Below are positions 34,933 through 43,435 of a DNA stretch of 64,000 bases, piece after piece. The notes under the pieces were generated by a model. The model had not been told where the DNA came from, did no database searches, and was given only the letters and a program-made list of their open reading frames with translations. A program made the position numbers and the translations under genes. This DNA comes from Actinophytocola sp035634895 (lineage in GTDB: Bacteria > Actinomycetota > Actinomycetes > Mycobacteriales > Pseudonocardiaceae): positions 41,322-105,321 of the forward strand of contig NZ_DASQCC010000124.1 of NCBI RefSeq assembly GCF_035634895.1, given 5' to 3'. The stretch's first letter is position 1. The number at the start of each line of letters is the position of its first letter.

Positions 34933-35873
34933 CGTGCGGTGACCTCCGTGCTGGCATGACCGGTGAGGGCAAGGAAAACGTCGTCGAGGTCCGGCATGTG
35001 CACGGTGAACTCCTCGACATCGACCGCGTACTCGTCGAGCCGGTCCAGCAGGGTGCGCACCGACCGCGCCCCGCCGTCGCTCGGCACCCGCAGTACCAGG
35101 CTCTCCGCGTCCGGGGTGGAGCCGGCCAGGACGCGTGCCCCCGCGTCCAGCTGCTCGGCGTCGGCGAACCGGAACCGGACGTGACCGCCGGGAATCCGCT
35201 TCTTGAGCTCGCCGGAGGTGCCCTCGGCGACCAGCCGGCCCCGGTCGAGCACCGCGATCCTGTCGGCGAGCTGGTCGGCCTCGTCGAGATACTGGGTGGT
35301 GAGGAAGATCGTCGTCCCGCCGGCGACCAGCTCGCGGATGATGTTCCACATCGTGCGGCGGCTGCGCGGGTCCAGTCCCGCCGTCGGCTCGTCGAGGAAG
35401 ATGATCTCCGGCGTGCTGACCAACGTCATCGCCAGGTCCAGTTTCCTGCGCATACCACCGGAGTAGGTCGACGCCAGCCTGGCCGCCGACTCCGCCAGGT
35501 CGAACCGCTCCAGCAGGTCCTCGACGACCTGCTTGGCCGCCGTGCTTCCCAGGTGGTGCAGGTCCGCCATCAGCCGCAGGTTCTCGCGCCCGGTCAGCAG
35601 CTCGTCCACCGCCGCGAACTGACCGGTGACCCCGATCGCCGCACGCACCTTCCTGGTCTCGGTCGCGATGTCGTACCCGGCGACGCGTGCCGCGCCCCCG
35701 TCGCTGTCCAGCAACGTGGTCAGCACGTTCACCGTCGTGGTCTTGCCGGCCCCGTTCGGACCGAGCAGGGAGAACACGGTCCCCGCACGGACATCCAGGT
35801 CGATGCCGTCGAGCACCACCTTGTCCCGGTAGGCCTTCCGCAGCCCCGAAGCCGTGATCGCTGAGCTCGTCAT
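34929..35873 (-). CDS. ABC exporter ATP-binding protein (DrrA-like)
   Basis: This is a 314-residue ATPase. Walker A is GPNGAGKT near 40-47, the signature is YSGGMRRKLDLAM and Walker B is IIFLDEPTAGLD. The C-terminal DrrA extension ends with MPDLDDVFLALTGHA, the conserved tail that contacts DrrB. It energises the following permease. The start ATG at 35873 has only a weak GTGGG ribosome-like sequence. The region 35874-36074 upstream has no gene and should hold the promoter of this pair and of the divergent small membrane protein. Confidence 0.91.
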   Translation of the reverse strand: MTSSAITASGLRKAYRDKVVLDGIDLDVRAGTVFSLLGPNGAGKTTTVNVLTTLLDSDGGAARVAGYDIATETRKVRAAIGVTGQFAAVDELLTGRENLRLMADLHHLGSTAAKQVVEDLLERFDLAESAARLASTYSGGMRRKLDLAMTLVSTPEIIFLDEPTAGLDPRSRRTMWNIIRELVAGGTTIFLTTQYLDEADQLADRIAVLDRGRLVAEGTSGELKKRIPGGHVRFRFADAEQLDAGARVLAGSTPDAESLVLRVPSDGGARSVRTLLDRLDEYAVDVEEFTVHMPDLDDVFLALTGHASTEVTAR

Positions 35874-36074
35874 GTGCCCACTGTGCGTGGCCCGCCTGAC
35901 ACGGACCTGCCTTCGCCCTGACACGACCACTGACACGACGTTCCGCCGGTTCACACGCGGGCGCGTACGGCCGGCCGCGACCCCTACGCGAGCTCGGTCG
36001 GGTGTCCTGTCTCGTGTTTCGGTCTCGGCGCCTCGGGGTACGGCATGACGACAGGATGAGATGAGGGGGCCGCG

Positions 36075-36287
36075 ATGCGTACGTTCAACGCACAAGGTCT
36101 GGTCGCCGCCTCCCTGGCGGTCGTGACCACCGTGCTGATGACCGTGACCCTGGTCCTGGGCGTGGTCGGCGAGGCCGGCGCGACCAAGTGGACCGGGACG
36201 ATCGGCGCCGCACTGCTGGCGGTGTGGATGGTGGCCATCAACGTGCGCCGCCGTCCCCGGTCCGGCGCGGTCGCGCCGCGGCACTGA
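36075..36287 (+). CDS. Small two-helix membrane protein, 70 residues
   Basis: Two hydrophobic helices (about 8-33 and 41-58) are followed by a short basic tail (VRRRPRSGAVAPRH). GAGGGGG lies 9 bp before the ATG. I recognise no family. It is divergent from the exporter genes and stands alone; its function is unknown. Confidence 0.6.
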   Translation: MRTFNAQGLVAASLAVVTTVLMTVTLVLGVVGEAGATKWTGTIGAALLAVWMVAINVRRRPRSGAVAPRH

Positions 36288-36407
36288 CGCCGCGTCACTC
36301 CTGGGTGACCGTCGTCCCGTTCGCATGCACCGCACGAGTGATCGCGTAGCTCGTTCGTGTCCGCAACTACCGTGTGTGATGATCGCCCGAAGTGCGGACC
36401 AAGATCC

Positions 36408-36428
36408 ATATTAGTGATCTCCTAATAT
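36408..36428. promoter_or_regulatory. AT-rich inverted repeat upstream of the KAS III-like gene pair
   Basis: ATATTAG and CTAATAT flank a 7-base spacer in an otherwise GC-rich genome. It lies in the 377-bp gene-free stretch 36288-36664, about 240 bp before the two-gene unit. It could be an operator or the upstream part of an AT-rich promoter. I see nothing else supportable in this stretch. Confidence 0.5.
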
Positions 36429-36664
36429 ATAGGCGAAATAGCGCGGATCACGCTTCCTTATCAGTCGCGGTGTTCACTGTGTGTGCAGGGGTGGGTGTTT
36501 TCCGTACCTGTTCATGGCGGTAGGTTTCGCCGTGTCTCGCGGGTCTCGACGAAGGGGCCCGCCCGCCGAGGGCGGAGTGGGTGAGCGAGGCCCACTTCGC
36601 CCAAGCCCTCCTGCCAGCGCGCCCTCCCGGGGTGCGCTGTTTGCCGCGCGGAAAGGAAAGTCTC

Positions 36665-36976
36665 TTGACCGACACGACCCTGACGCGGGTGATCGAGCGG
36701 ACCCTGGCACGCGTCCCGGCCGCCGGAACCGTCCTGTTGGTGGTCCGCTGGGAACGCGAGACCGGTTGGGCGCACCTGGCCATCGCCGTGCCGGGCGCGG
36801 CACGGGCCCGCTTCGTGGGTTTCCACCGGTTCACCGGCGGCGGCGCCGAGACCGTGCTCGCGGAGCTCGCCGCGGCCGGGTTCGTCACCGCCTCGAAGCC
36901 GCGCCGCGCCGACGACCTCATGGAGATCAGCGCCGTGCTCGCCCGCCGGGAGGGAGCCACGGATGCGGTTCGATGA
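36665..36976 (+). CDS. Small protein of unknown function, partner of a KAS III-like gene
   Basis: This is a 103-residue protein starting at TTG 36665, chosen because GGAAAGGAAAG lies just upstream and homology-like regularity starts there. No recognised domain; predicted alpha/beta with a hydrophobic strand GTVLLVVRWE. Its stop overlaps the start of the KAS III-like gene by 14 bp, so the two are translationally coupled and probably work together. The extended frame upstream to 36581 has no ribosome site. Confidence 0.6.
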   Translation: MTDTTLTRVIERTLARVPAAGTVLLVVRWERETGWAHLAIAVPGAARARFVGFHRFTGGGAETVLAELAAAGFVTASKPRRADDLMEISAVLARREGATDAVR

Positions 36977-37994
36977 CCTGCACGTCAACGGGATCGGCTG
37001 CGACCTCGGCGCACTGACCCCGGTCGCCGCGCCACTCGCCGCCGGCGAGTTCACCGCGGAGGACGCGACGCGCACCGGGCAGCTGTCCACGGCCGTGGCC
37101 GAGCGGTACGGTCCCGAGCTCGCCGTGCGTGCCGGCCGGGAGGCCCTGCGCCAGTGCCACGCCACGACGGGGGAGCAGGTCCAGCCGTCGCTGTGCCTGC
37201 ACGCCGGGATCTACCACTCCGGCGTCGACTTCTGGCACGCCGCCTCCTACGTCCGCCACCAGCTGGGCATCGCCGCCGGACCGGGCCTGACCGTCGAGCT
37301 CGGCGCGATGAGCAACAGCGCGGTCGCCGGCATGGACGTGGCGGCGAGCATGCTGCTGGGCCGTCCCGACCACCACGCGGCGCTCATCACCGCGGGCGAT
37401 CGGTTCGGCGGCCCGGGATTTCCGCACTGGACCACGGACATCGGCATCGTCTACGGCGACGCGGGCAGTGCGGTGGTGATGTCCCGCCGCCCCGGCATCG
37501 CGTGCGTCAGGGCGATCGCGTCGTACGCCGACCCGGCCCTCGAAGGCCTGCAACGCGGTGACGAGCCGTTCCGCGCGGCGAGCGTCGCGGCCGACCGGGC
37601 CGTCGACATCCGCGGCCGCAAGCGTCAGTGGCTGGCCCGCCGCGGTGCGACCGAGGTCGACCTGCGCAACAGCGACGCGGTGTCGGCGGTCGTCAAGGTC
37701 GCCCTCACGGACGCGGGCGTCGACCTGCCGGACCTGGCGCGGATCTGCGCGCCGCACTACGGCCGCAGGCTCGTGGAGACGCAGATCCTCCGCCCCCTCG
37801 GCATCACCGAGGACCGGACGATGACCGAGCTCGGCCTGCGCGTGGGCCACCTGGGCGCGAGCGACCAGCTCGTGGCACTGGACCACCTGCTGCGTGGCGG
37901 CGAGGTGACCGACGGCGATCACGTGTTACTGCTGGGCGTCGGCGTGGGGATGACGTGGACGGCCGTGGTGCTGGAGGTCGGCCCCGGCCGGTGA
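36963..37994 (+). CDS. KAS III-like (FabH-fold) protein with Ser in place of the catalytic Cys
   Basis: This is a 343-residue thiolase-fold protein aligned to FabH. The active-site Cys is replaced by Ser117 in ELGAMSNSAVAG. The histidine H265 (APHYGRRL) is kept and the Asn of the GN motif is His296 (VGHLGAS). A Ser nucleophile is known in DpsC of the daunorubicin pathway, which uses propionyl-CoA. Other relatives such as CerJ act as acyltransferases. It is therefore unlikely to be the housekeeping fatty acid initiator. The start overlaps a small upstream gene. The substrate is unknown. Confidence 0.8.
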   Translation: MRFDDLHVNGIGCDLGALTPVAAPLAAGEFTAEDATRTGQLSTAVAERYGPELAVRAGREALRQCHATTGEQVQPSLCLHAGIYHSGVDFWHAASYVRHQLGIAAGPGLTVELGAMSNSAVAGMDVAASMLLGRPDHHAALITAGDRFGGPGFPHWTTDIGIVYGDAGSAVVMSRRPGIACVRAIASYADPALEGLQRGDEPFRAASVAADRAVDIRGRKRQWLARRGATEVDLRNSDAVSAVVKVALTDAGVDLPDLARICAPHYGRRLVETQILRPLGITEDRTMTELGLRVGHLGASDQLVALDHLLRGGEVTDGDHVLLLGVGVGMTWTAVVLEVGPGR

Positions 37995-38002
37995 GCACGG
38001 CG

Positions 38003-38806
38003 TCAGCCGAAGGCGGCCAGCGCCAGCGGCTGCCACTTCCGCCACGTGGCCAGGCGTTGCTCGTACTCGGCGGCGACGGGCTCGTAGGACTTGCCGAAGA
38101 AGACGTGTGCCGGCGGGTCGTCGGTGTCGGCCAGCGTCAGGATCGCCGCGCGGGTCGCCTTCGGGTCACCCAGGTCCCAGGTGGGCGACAGCTCGGCCCG
38201 GACCCCGGCGTAGTCCGGGTGTTCGGCGCTCGTGCGGATGCTGCCGCCGCCGAAGTCCGTCGAGTACGGGCCCGGCTCCAGGCACACGACGTCGATGCCG
38301 AAGCCGGCCACCTCCTGGCGCAGGGACTCGGACAGACCCTCCACGGCCCACTTCGACGCGTGGTAGGCGCCGATGCCGGGGAACGCGCGGACGCCGCCCT
38401 CGCTGGTGACCTGGATCAGCCGGCCGTGGCCCTGTGCGCGCAGCACCGGCAGCGCGGCCTGTGTCACCCAGAGGGTGCCGAAGAAGTTGGTCTCCAGCTC
38501 GGCGCGTACCTCGGCCTCGGTCAGTTCCTCGACCATGCCGAAGTGGCCGTACCCGGCGTTGTTGACGACCACGTCCAGCCGGCCGAAATGCTCGGCCGCC
38601 TGCCGCACCGCCGCGAGGACCGCGGTCCTGTCGGTGACGTCCAGGCACAGGGGGAGCACGGCGTCGCCGTGCCGTGCGACCAGGGGCTGGAGCTGGCCGG
38701 TGTCGCGGGCGGTGGCGGCGACACGGTCGCCGCGTTCGAGGGCGGCCTCCGCCCACTCGCGACCGAATCCCTTCGACGTACCGGTGATGAACCACGTCGT
38801 GGTCAT
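38003..38806 (-). CDS. Short-chain dehydrogenase/reductase
   Basis: This is a 267-residue SDR with cofactor motif TGTSKGFG (8-15), NNAGYG and the catalytic YHASK motif, so it should be active and probably NADP-dependent. It is divergent from a TetR gene with an 82-bp intergenic region that contains two copies of ATGCAT flanking a ribosome-site-like CTCC sequence. That arrangement is typical of a TetR repressor controlling its neighbour. The ATG at 38806 follows GGAAGG. The substrate is unknown. Confidence 0.88.
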   Translation of the reverse strand: MTTTWFITGTSKGFGREWAEAALERGDRVAATARDTGQLQPLVARHGDAVLPLCLDVTDRTAVLAAVRQAAEHFGRLDVVVNNAGYGHFGMVEELTEAEVRAELETNFFGTLWVTQAALPVLRAQGHGRLIQVTSEGGVRAFPGIGAYHASKWAVEGLSESLRQEVAGFGIDVVCLEPGPYSTDFGGGSIRTSAEHPDYAGVRAELSPTWDLGDPKATRAAILTLADTDDPPAHVFFGKSYEPVAAEYEQRLATWRKWQPLALAAFG

Positions 38807-38888
38807 GCTGCGCACCTTCCTAGTTTGATGCATGTCCTCCTAAAAGTAGCACGGGATGCATTAATGGATTGCGTGATACCGTTCGCGC

Positions 38889-39539
38889 ATGGATGAGGGC
38901 AGGCGGGAGCGGAAGAAGCGGCAGACCCGTGAACGCGTCCAGGAGGCGGCGTTGGAGCTGTTCACGAAGCACGGCTACCGCACCACGACGATCGCGGCGA
39001 TCGCCGAGCACGCGGACGTCGCCACCCGCACGGTGACACTGCACTTCCCGACGAAGGAGGACCTGCTCTTCGCCGACGACCCGTTCACGCCCGCGTCCCT
39101 CGCCGAACGTCTCGCCGACCGCGCCGCCCCGGCCCTGGACGTGGTCCGCGACTGGATGCGCGACACCATGCACGTCCTGGACCGGCGTGACACGCTCCGC
39201 GACCGCGCACCCGGCGAGGTGTGGGCCCGCCGCACCCGCCGAGCCGCCCTCATCGCCGAGGACGAGGACCTCCGCGGCCGTGCCCGAGCCGCCTACCACG
39301 ACCTGGAACGCCTCATCGCCACCGCTGTCGGCGAGGACCTCGGTCTGCCCGCTGACGCGCTGGCCCCCCGCCTGGCCGCCTACGCCGTCACCGGCGGTCT
39401 CCGCGAGCTGTACACCACCGACGAGGTGCGGCACGGCCCTGCGGATCTCCTCGCTCTCGTCGACGAGGTCCTGGCGTTCGCCCACGCCGGCCTGACCCGG
39501 TTGGCGGGGCAGGGGAGCGAGCGCCGGTCCGTCCACTGA
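38889..39539 (+). CDS. TetR family transcriptional regulator
   Basis: This is a 216-residue TetR-family protein. The DNA-binding helix-turn-helix is at about 20-60 (ALELFTKHGYRTTTIAAIAEHADVATRTVTLHF), with a helical ligand-binding domain behind it. It is divergent from the SDR gene, the likely target. The ligand is unknown. It ends 20 bp before the convergent LacI gene. Confidence 0.88.
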   Translation: MDEGRRERKKRQTRERVQEAALELFTKHGYRTTTIAAIAEHADVATRTVTLHFPTKEDLLFADDPFTPASLAERLADRAAPALDVVRDWMRDTMHVLDRRDTLRDRAPGEVWARRTRRAALIAEDEDLRGRARAAYHDLERLIATAVGEDLGLPADALAPRLAAYAVTGGLRELYTTDEVRHGPADLLALVDEVLAFAHAGLTRLAGQGSERRSVH

Positions 39540-39559
39540 GGACGGTCACGTGTGGTGGC

Positions 39560-40591
39560 TCAGACGCGGGCGGTCGAGGCGCGTACCACCAGCTCGGTGG
39601 CGAGCTCGACGTGATGGGACTCGAGCTTCTCGCCGTCCGCCAGGCGCAGCGCGGTGCGCAGTGCGACGCCACCCATCTCCCGCAGTGGTTGCCGGACGGT
39701 GGTCAGTGGCGGTGAGGACATCTGGGCGAGGAGCGTGTCGTCGAAGCCGACCACGCTGAGGTCCTCCGGGACGCGCAGCCCCCGCGTGCGCGCGGTCTCG
39801 ATGACCCCCAGCGCGATCTCGTCGTTGCCCGCGCACACCGCCGTCGGCGGCACCGCCAGGTCCAGCACCGCCGCGGCGCCGAGCACACCGGTCTCGTAGG
39901 TGAACTCGCCCGTCCGGACATAGGCGTCGGGCACCGCTGCCTTCTGCGCCTCCATCGCGGCCCGGTAGCCGTGCCCGCGTGCCTGGTTCGCGGCGGCGAC
40001 GGCCGGTCCGCCGAGATAGGCGATGCGCTGGTGGCCCAGTGACAGCAGATGCTGGGTCGCCGCGAAGCCGCCGGCGAAGTTGGTCGACCCGACGCTGGTG
40101 ACGTCGCTGTGCGGCAGGTGCAGCGGGTCGAGCACGACCAGCGGGAGCCCTGCCCGGTTCAGTGCGTCCACGTCCGCGGGGCTGTACACGCTGGTGATCG
40201 CGATGAGCGCCCGGCGTCCCGCCGAGACCAGCTCCCGGGCCCAGCGCGGGCCGCGGTCCGGCTGGCTGACCGCCACGGCGACGCCGAGCTGTCCGGCGGC
40301 GTCGACGATCCCGCCCAGCGCCGCCGCCACGTACGGCCTGAGGTCGCCCGCGAACTGCACCTCGATGGTCGAGGGCCCGGCGGTCTCGGCGCGGCGGACG
40401 ACGGGTGCGATGTACTCGTGCTCCGCCAGCAGGGCCTCCACCCGGGAACGGGTCTCCGGCGCCACGTCACTGCGCCCGTTGACGACCTTCGACACGGTCG
40501 CGACGGACACCCCCGCCAGACGCGCGACTGCCGCCAACGTCGTACGTCCGGCGGTGGCCGGGATCGGCTCCCTCGGCTGGCCGGCCGTCAT
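39560..40591 (-). CDS. LacI family transcriptional regulator (probable xylan-sugar repressor)
   Basis: This is a 343-residue LacI regulator. The helix-turn-helix lies at about 18-37 (TLAAVARLAGVSVATVSKVV) and is followed by the effector domain. It is divergent from a sugar-binding lipoprotein gene; the region between (40592-40785) carries two sites containing CGAAAGTTTCG or a 12-bp variant. The same 11-mer, in either orientation, recurs twice upstream of the GH115 alpha-glucuronidase 10 kb away. This suggests that the protein represses xylan-sugar uptake and debranching. The ATG at 40591 follows AGAGG. Confidence 0.87.
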   Translation of the reverse strand: MTAGQPREPIPATAGRTTLAAVARLAGVSVATVSKVVNGRSDVAPETRSRVEALLAEHEYIAPVVRRAETAGPSTIEVQFAGDLRPYVAAALGGIVDAAGQLGVAVAVSQPDRGPRWARELVSAGRRALIAITSVYSPADVDALNRAGLPLVVLDPLHLPHSDVTSVGSTNFAGGFAATQHLLSLGHQRIAYLGGPAVAAANQARGHGYRAAMEAQKAAVPDAYVRTGEFTYETGVLGAAAVLDLAVPPTAVCAGNDEIALGVIETARTRGLRVPEDLSVVGFDDTLLAQMSSPPLTTVRQPLREMGGVALRTALRLADGEKLESHHVELATELVVRASTARV

Positions 40592-40616
40592 CGACACCTC
40601 TTCTCTCGCTCTCGAT

Positions 40617-40639
40617 CCGAAAGTTTCGAAAACTTCCGG
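40617..40639. promoter_or_regulatory. LacI-type operator with CGAAAGTTTCG core, near the regulator start
   Basis: The core CGAAAGTTTCG (40618-40628) is followed by AAAACTTCCGG, giving an imperfect palindrome 26 bp upstream of the LacI start. It is probably autoregulatory. Confidence 0.7.
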
Positions 40640-40724
40640 ATGCGCATTGAGCACGTCTTATCTGCATTGTAGTCAGCTCAATCTTGACACGAATCCGGTA
40701 ATCTCCCTACGCTGACGCGACACG

Positions 40725-40745
40725 GTTTTCGAAAGTTTTCGAAAC
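40725..40745. promoter_or_regulatory. LacI-type operator upstream of the sugar-binding lipoprotein gene
   Basis: GTTTTCGAAA is repeated directly at 40725-40734 and 40735-40744, so that CGAAAGTTTTCG lies in the middle (40730-40741). The site is 41 bp before the GTG start of the lipoprotein gene. Confidence 0.7.
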
Positions 40746-40785
40746 TGCGCCAACGAAGTCTGCGGCTCGAGAACGGAGCATCTGC

Positions 40786-42099
40786 GTGGCTACACCAATC
40801 TCCCGGCGTGCGGTCCTTGGCCTCGCCGCCAGCGTGCCGGTGTCCATGGCACTCTCGGCGTGCGGCACGTCCGGTCCCGGCGGCGGTGGCGGCGCCACGT
40901 ACTGGTTCCTGTCCGGGCAGCCCCAGCAGGGCATCCGGCAGGGCGCGGTGGACAGGTTCAACAAGGCGAACCCGGACACGCAGATCAAGACGACCACGTT
41001 CCAGAACGACCCGTACAAGACGAAGATCAAGACCGCCATCGGCGCCGGCCAGGCCCCCACGATCATCTGGGGCTGGGGTGGCGGCGGGCTGCGCACCTGG
41101 GTCGAGGCCGGCCAGGTCGAGGACCTGACCTCGTGGTTCGACCAGAACTCCGCGGTCAAGGACAAGCTGATCCCGTCCTCGTTCGGCCCGGCGACCATCG
41201 ACGGCAAGATCTACGCGATGCCGTGCGAGACGGTGGAGCCGATCCTCCTGTACTACAACAAGAAGATCTTCGACGACGTGAACGTCGACCCGCCGAAGTC
41301 GTGGGACGACATCATGGCGCTGGTGCCCAAGTTCAAGGCGAAGAACATCGCGCCGTTCGCCCTGGCCGGCCAGTCCCGGTGGACGAACATGATGTGGCTG
41401 GAGTTCCTGTTCGACCGCATCGGCGGTTCCGAGGTGTTCCAGGCCGCCTTCGAGGGTGAGAAGAACGCCTGGTCCAACCCGGCGGCCATCACCGCGCTGA
41501 CCAAGCTGCAGGACCTGGTCAGGGCAGGCGGGTTCATCGACGGGTTCTCGTCGATCACCGCGGACTCCAACGCCGACCAGGCGCTGCTCTACACCGGCAA
41601 GGCCGCGATGATGGTGCACGGCTCGTGGTCCTACGGCATCCAGCAGGCCGACGGCGGTGACTTCGTCTCCAGCGATGGGCTCGGCTACATGAACTTCCCG
41701 CCGGTCGAGGGCGGCGTGGGCGACCCGAGCGACGCCGTCGGCAACCCCGGCCAGTACCTGGCCATCTCCGCGAAGGCCAGCGCCGAGGAGAAGAAGCTCG
41801 CCAAGAAGTTCTTCACCGAAGGCGTTCTGGACGACCAGGAGGTGAAGGACTGGATCGGCTCCGGCGCGGTCCCGATCCTGAAGGGCACGCAGAGCCAGCT
41901 GGCGAAGGACAAGAACGCCGACTTCGTCACGTTCATCTACGACACCGCCAACAAGGCCAAGGTGTTCGCGCAGTCGTGGGACCAGGCGCTCAGCCCGACG
42001 GCCGCGGAGACGTTGCTGGACAACATCGTCAAGCTGTTCCAGCTGTCCATCAACCCGCAGCAGTTCGCCGACAGCCTCAACGCGACCATCGGCAAGTAA
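40786..42099 (+). CDS. Orphan extracellular sugar-binding lipoprotein (family 1, CUT1 type)
   Basis: This is a 437-residue solute-binding protein. The N-terminus carries SRRAVLGL, compatible with Tat export, then lipobox LSAC at 23-26. Aromatic residues such as WGWGGGG and WTNMMWLEFLF are typical of oligosaccharide-binding family 1 proteins. The start is GTG at 40786 with GGAG 8 bp upstream. No permease or ATPase gene follows; a methyltransferase comes next. It must therefore use a transporter encoded elsewhere, or the permease genes were lost. The operator and divergent LacI gene suggest xylo-oligosaccharide binding. Confidence 0.9.
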   Translation: MATPISRRAVLGLAASVPVSMALSACGTSGPGGGGGATYWFLSGQPQQGIRQGAVDRFNKANPDTQIKTTTFQNDPYKTKIKTAIGAGQAPTIIWGWGGGGLRTWVEAGQVEDLTSWFDQNSAVKDKLIPSSFGPATIDGKIYAMPCETVEPILLYYNKKIFDDVNVDPPKSWDDIMALVPKFKAKNIAPFALAGQSRWTNMMWLEFLFDRIGGSEVFQAAFEGEKNAWSNPAAITALTKLQDLVRAGGFIDGFSSITADSNADQALLYTGKAAMMVHGSWSYGIQQADGGDFVSSDGLGYMNFPPVEGGVGDPSDAVGNPGQYLAISAKASAEEKKLAKKFFTEGVLDDQEVKDWIGSGAVPILKGTQSQLAKDKNADFVTFIYDTANKAKVFAQSWDQALSPTAAETLLDNIVKLFQLSINPQQFADSLNATIGK

Positions 42100-42146
42100 G
42101 CGGTTCGTTCAAGACGGGGGGCGCGGGGCGGACTTGACTGCCGGGC

Positions 42147-42788
42147 ATGACCGAGTTCACGCCCGCGCTGGGCAGGTTCGCCCCGACCCGTTTCTACGAC
42201 CGCGTCGTCACCCTGACCCGTGAGCGGCTGTGGCGGGCGCTCGTCGCCGGCCACGTGGCGCCGCGGCCCGACGAGGTGATCCTCGACGTCGGATGCGGCA
42301 CCGGCTCGCTGACCGTGGTGCTGGGGCGGATGCAGCCGACGGCACAGGTCGTCGGCGTGGACCCCGACCCCGAGATGCTGGCGGTGGCACGGCGCAAGGC
42401 CGAGGCCGCCGGCGTGGCGGTGCGGTGGCGGGTCGGCCTGGGTGACGCGTTGACGGAGCCGCCGGGTTCGATGCACACGGTCGTGTCGAGCCTCGTGCTC
42501 CACCAGTGCCCGGTCGCGGTGAAGCAGGCGGTGCTCGCGTCGATGTTCGCGGTGCTGCGGCCCGGCGGGCGGCTCGTCATCGCCGACTACGGCTGGCAGC
42601 GGACGAGGCTGATGCGCCTGGCCTTCCGGACCGTGCAGCTCGCGGACGGCAGGGCGGACACCCAGCCGAACGCGGACGGGGTGCTGCCCGAGCTGATCTC
42701 CGGCGCCGGGTTCCGCGACGTGCGGGAGGTCGAGGTCGTGCCCACGGTCACCGGCTCGATCTCGGTCTACGTCGCGCGGCGGGAGTGA
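42147..42788 (+). CDS. Class I SAM-dependent methyltransferase
   Basis: This is a 213-residue UbiE-like methyltransferase with motif I ILDVGCGTGSLTVVL near 45-60, GVDPDPEML as motif II and a late LRPGGRLVIADYG motif. No context reveals its substrate. Its 3' end overlaps that of the convergent AraC gene by 22 bp. It is 47 bp downstream of the sugar-binding lipoprotein gene, but co-function is unlikely. Confidence 0.83.
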   Translation: MTEFTPALGRFAPTRFYDRVVTLTRERLWRALVAGHVAPRPDEVILDVGCGTGSLTVVLGRMQPTAQVVGVDPDPEMLAVARRKAEAAGVAVRWRVGLGDALTEPPGSMHTVVSSLVLHQCPVAVKQAVLASMFAVLRPGGRLVIADYGWQRTRLMRLAFRTVQLADGRADTQPNADGVLPELISGAGFRDVREVEVVPTVTGSISVYVARRE

Positions 42789-43435
42789 CCGCGCAGCACC
42801 GGCAACACGGCGGAGGGCGTCAGGCCCATCATGTCCCGCATGCCGCGGGTCAGGTGGGCCTGGTCGGCGAAGCCCGCCGTGACCGCCGCCTCGGCCACCG
42901 ACGCACCGGCCCGCAGTGCCTCGGCCGCCCGGCGCAGCCGCACCCACATCCGCCAGCGTGCCAGCGGCATGCCGACCTGCTGGCGGGCCAGGGCCCGCAG
43001 GCGCTGTGGGGAGAGCCCGACCATCGCGGCCAGGCCCGGCATCGGGACGGCACGGCCGGCCAGCGTGTCCAGTGCCGTGACCAGCCGGGGATCGAGCGTG
43101 CCGGACGGGTGCGCGCCGATGTCCTCCGCGCGCAGGCCGCGTAGGTCCGGGGCGGCGCTGATGCCCGTGCCGCACCGCTCGCGCAGCCGGTCGGCGAACA
43201 CACAGTGCGGCTCGACGAAGTAGGTGAGGACGTCGGCGTTGGCGAGCATCCGGTGCCGCACCATCGGCGCCACCACGAGCGCCGCACCCTCGTGCCGGTT
43301 CGCGGCGCCGTCCACCATGGCGACCTCGTCGCCGATCGCGACCTGGTAGGCGGCGTGGCGGTGGAAGGAGCTGTCCGTCACCGGCCCCCGGTACACGGCG
43401 TAGCCGTCGCCGACGGCGAAGTGCGGCACCGTCAC
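42767..43435 (-). CDS. AraC family transcriptional regulator
   Basis: This is a 222-residue AraC-type regulator: a cupin-like N-terminal sensor (FHRHAAYQVAIG) and a C-terminal double helix-turn-helix with ALARQQVGMPLARWRMWVRL and VAEAAVTAGFADQAHLTRG. The GTG at 43435 overlaps the stop of the upstream dehydrogenase gene (GTGA), so the two are coupled and the regulator probably governs that operon. The frame is open far upstream only as an artefact of the dehydrogenase gene. Confidence 0.87.
   Translation of the reverse strand: MTVPHFAVGDGYAVYRGPVTDSSFHRHAAYQVAIGDEVAMVDGAANRHEGAALVVAPMVRHRMLANADVLTYFVEPHCVFADRLRERCGTGISAAPDLRGLRAEDIGAHPSGTLDPRLVTALDTLAGRAVPMPGLAAMVGLSPQRLRALARQQVGMPLARWRMWVRLRRAAEALRAGASVAEAAVTAGFADQAHLTRGMRDMMGLTPSAVLPVLRGHSRRAT

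Noticed and set aside
31065..39539. Secondary-metabolite gene cluster around the SARP regulator, DrrAB exporter and KAS III-like gene
   Set aside because: No PKS, NRPS, terpene, RiPP or other core synthesis gene is present. The genes do not form one operon, so a cluster cannot be supported.
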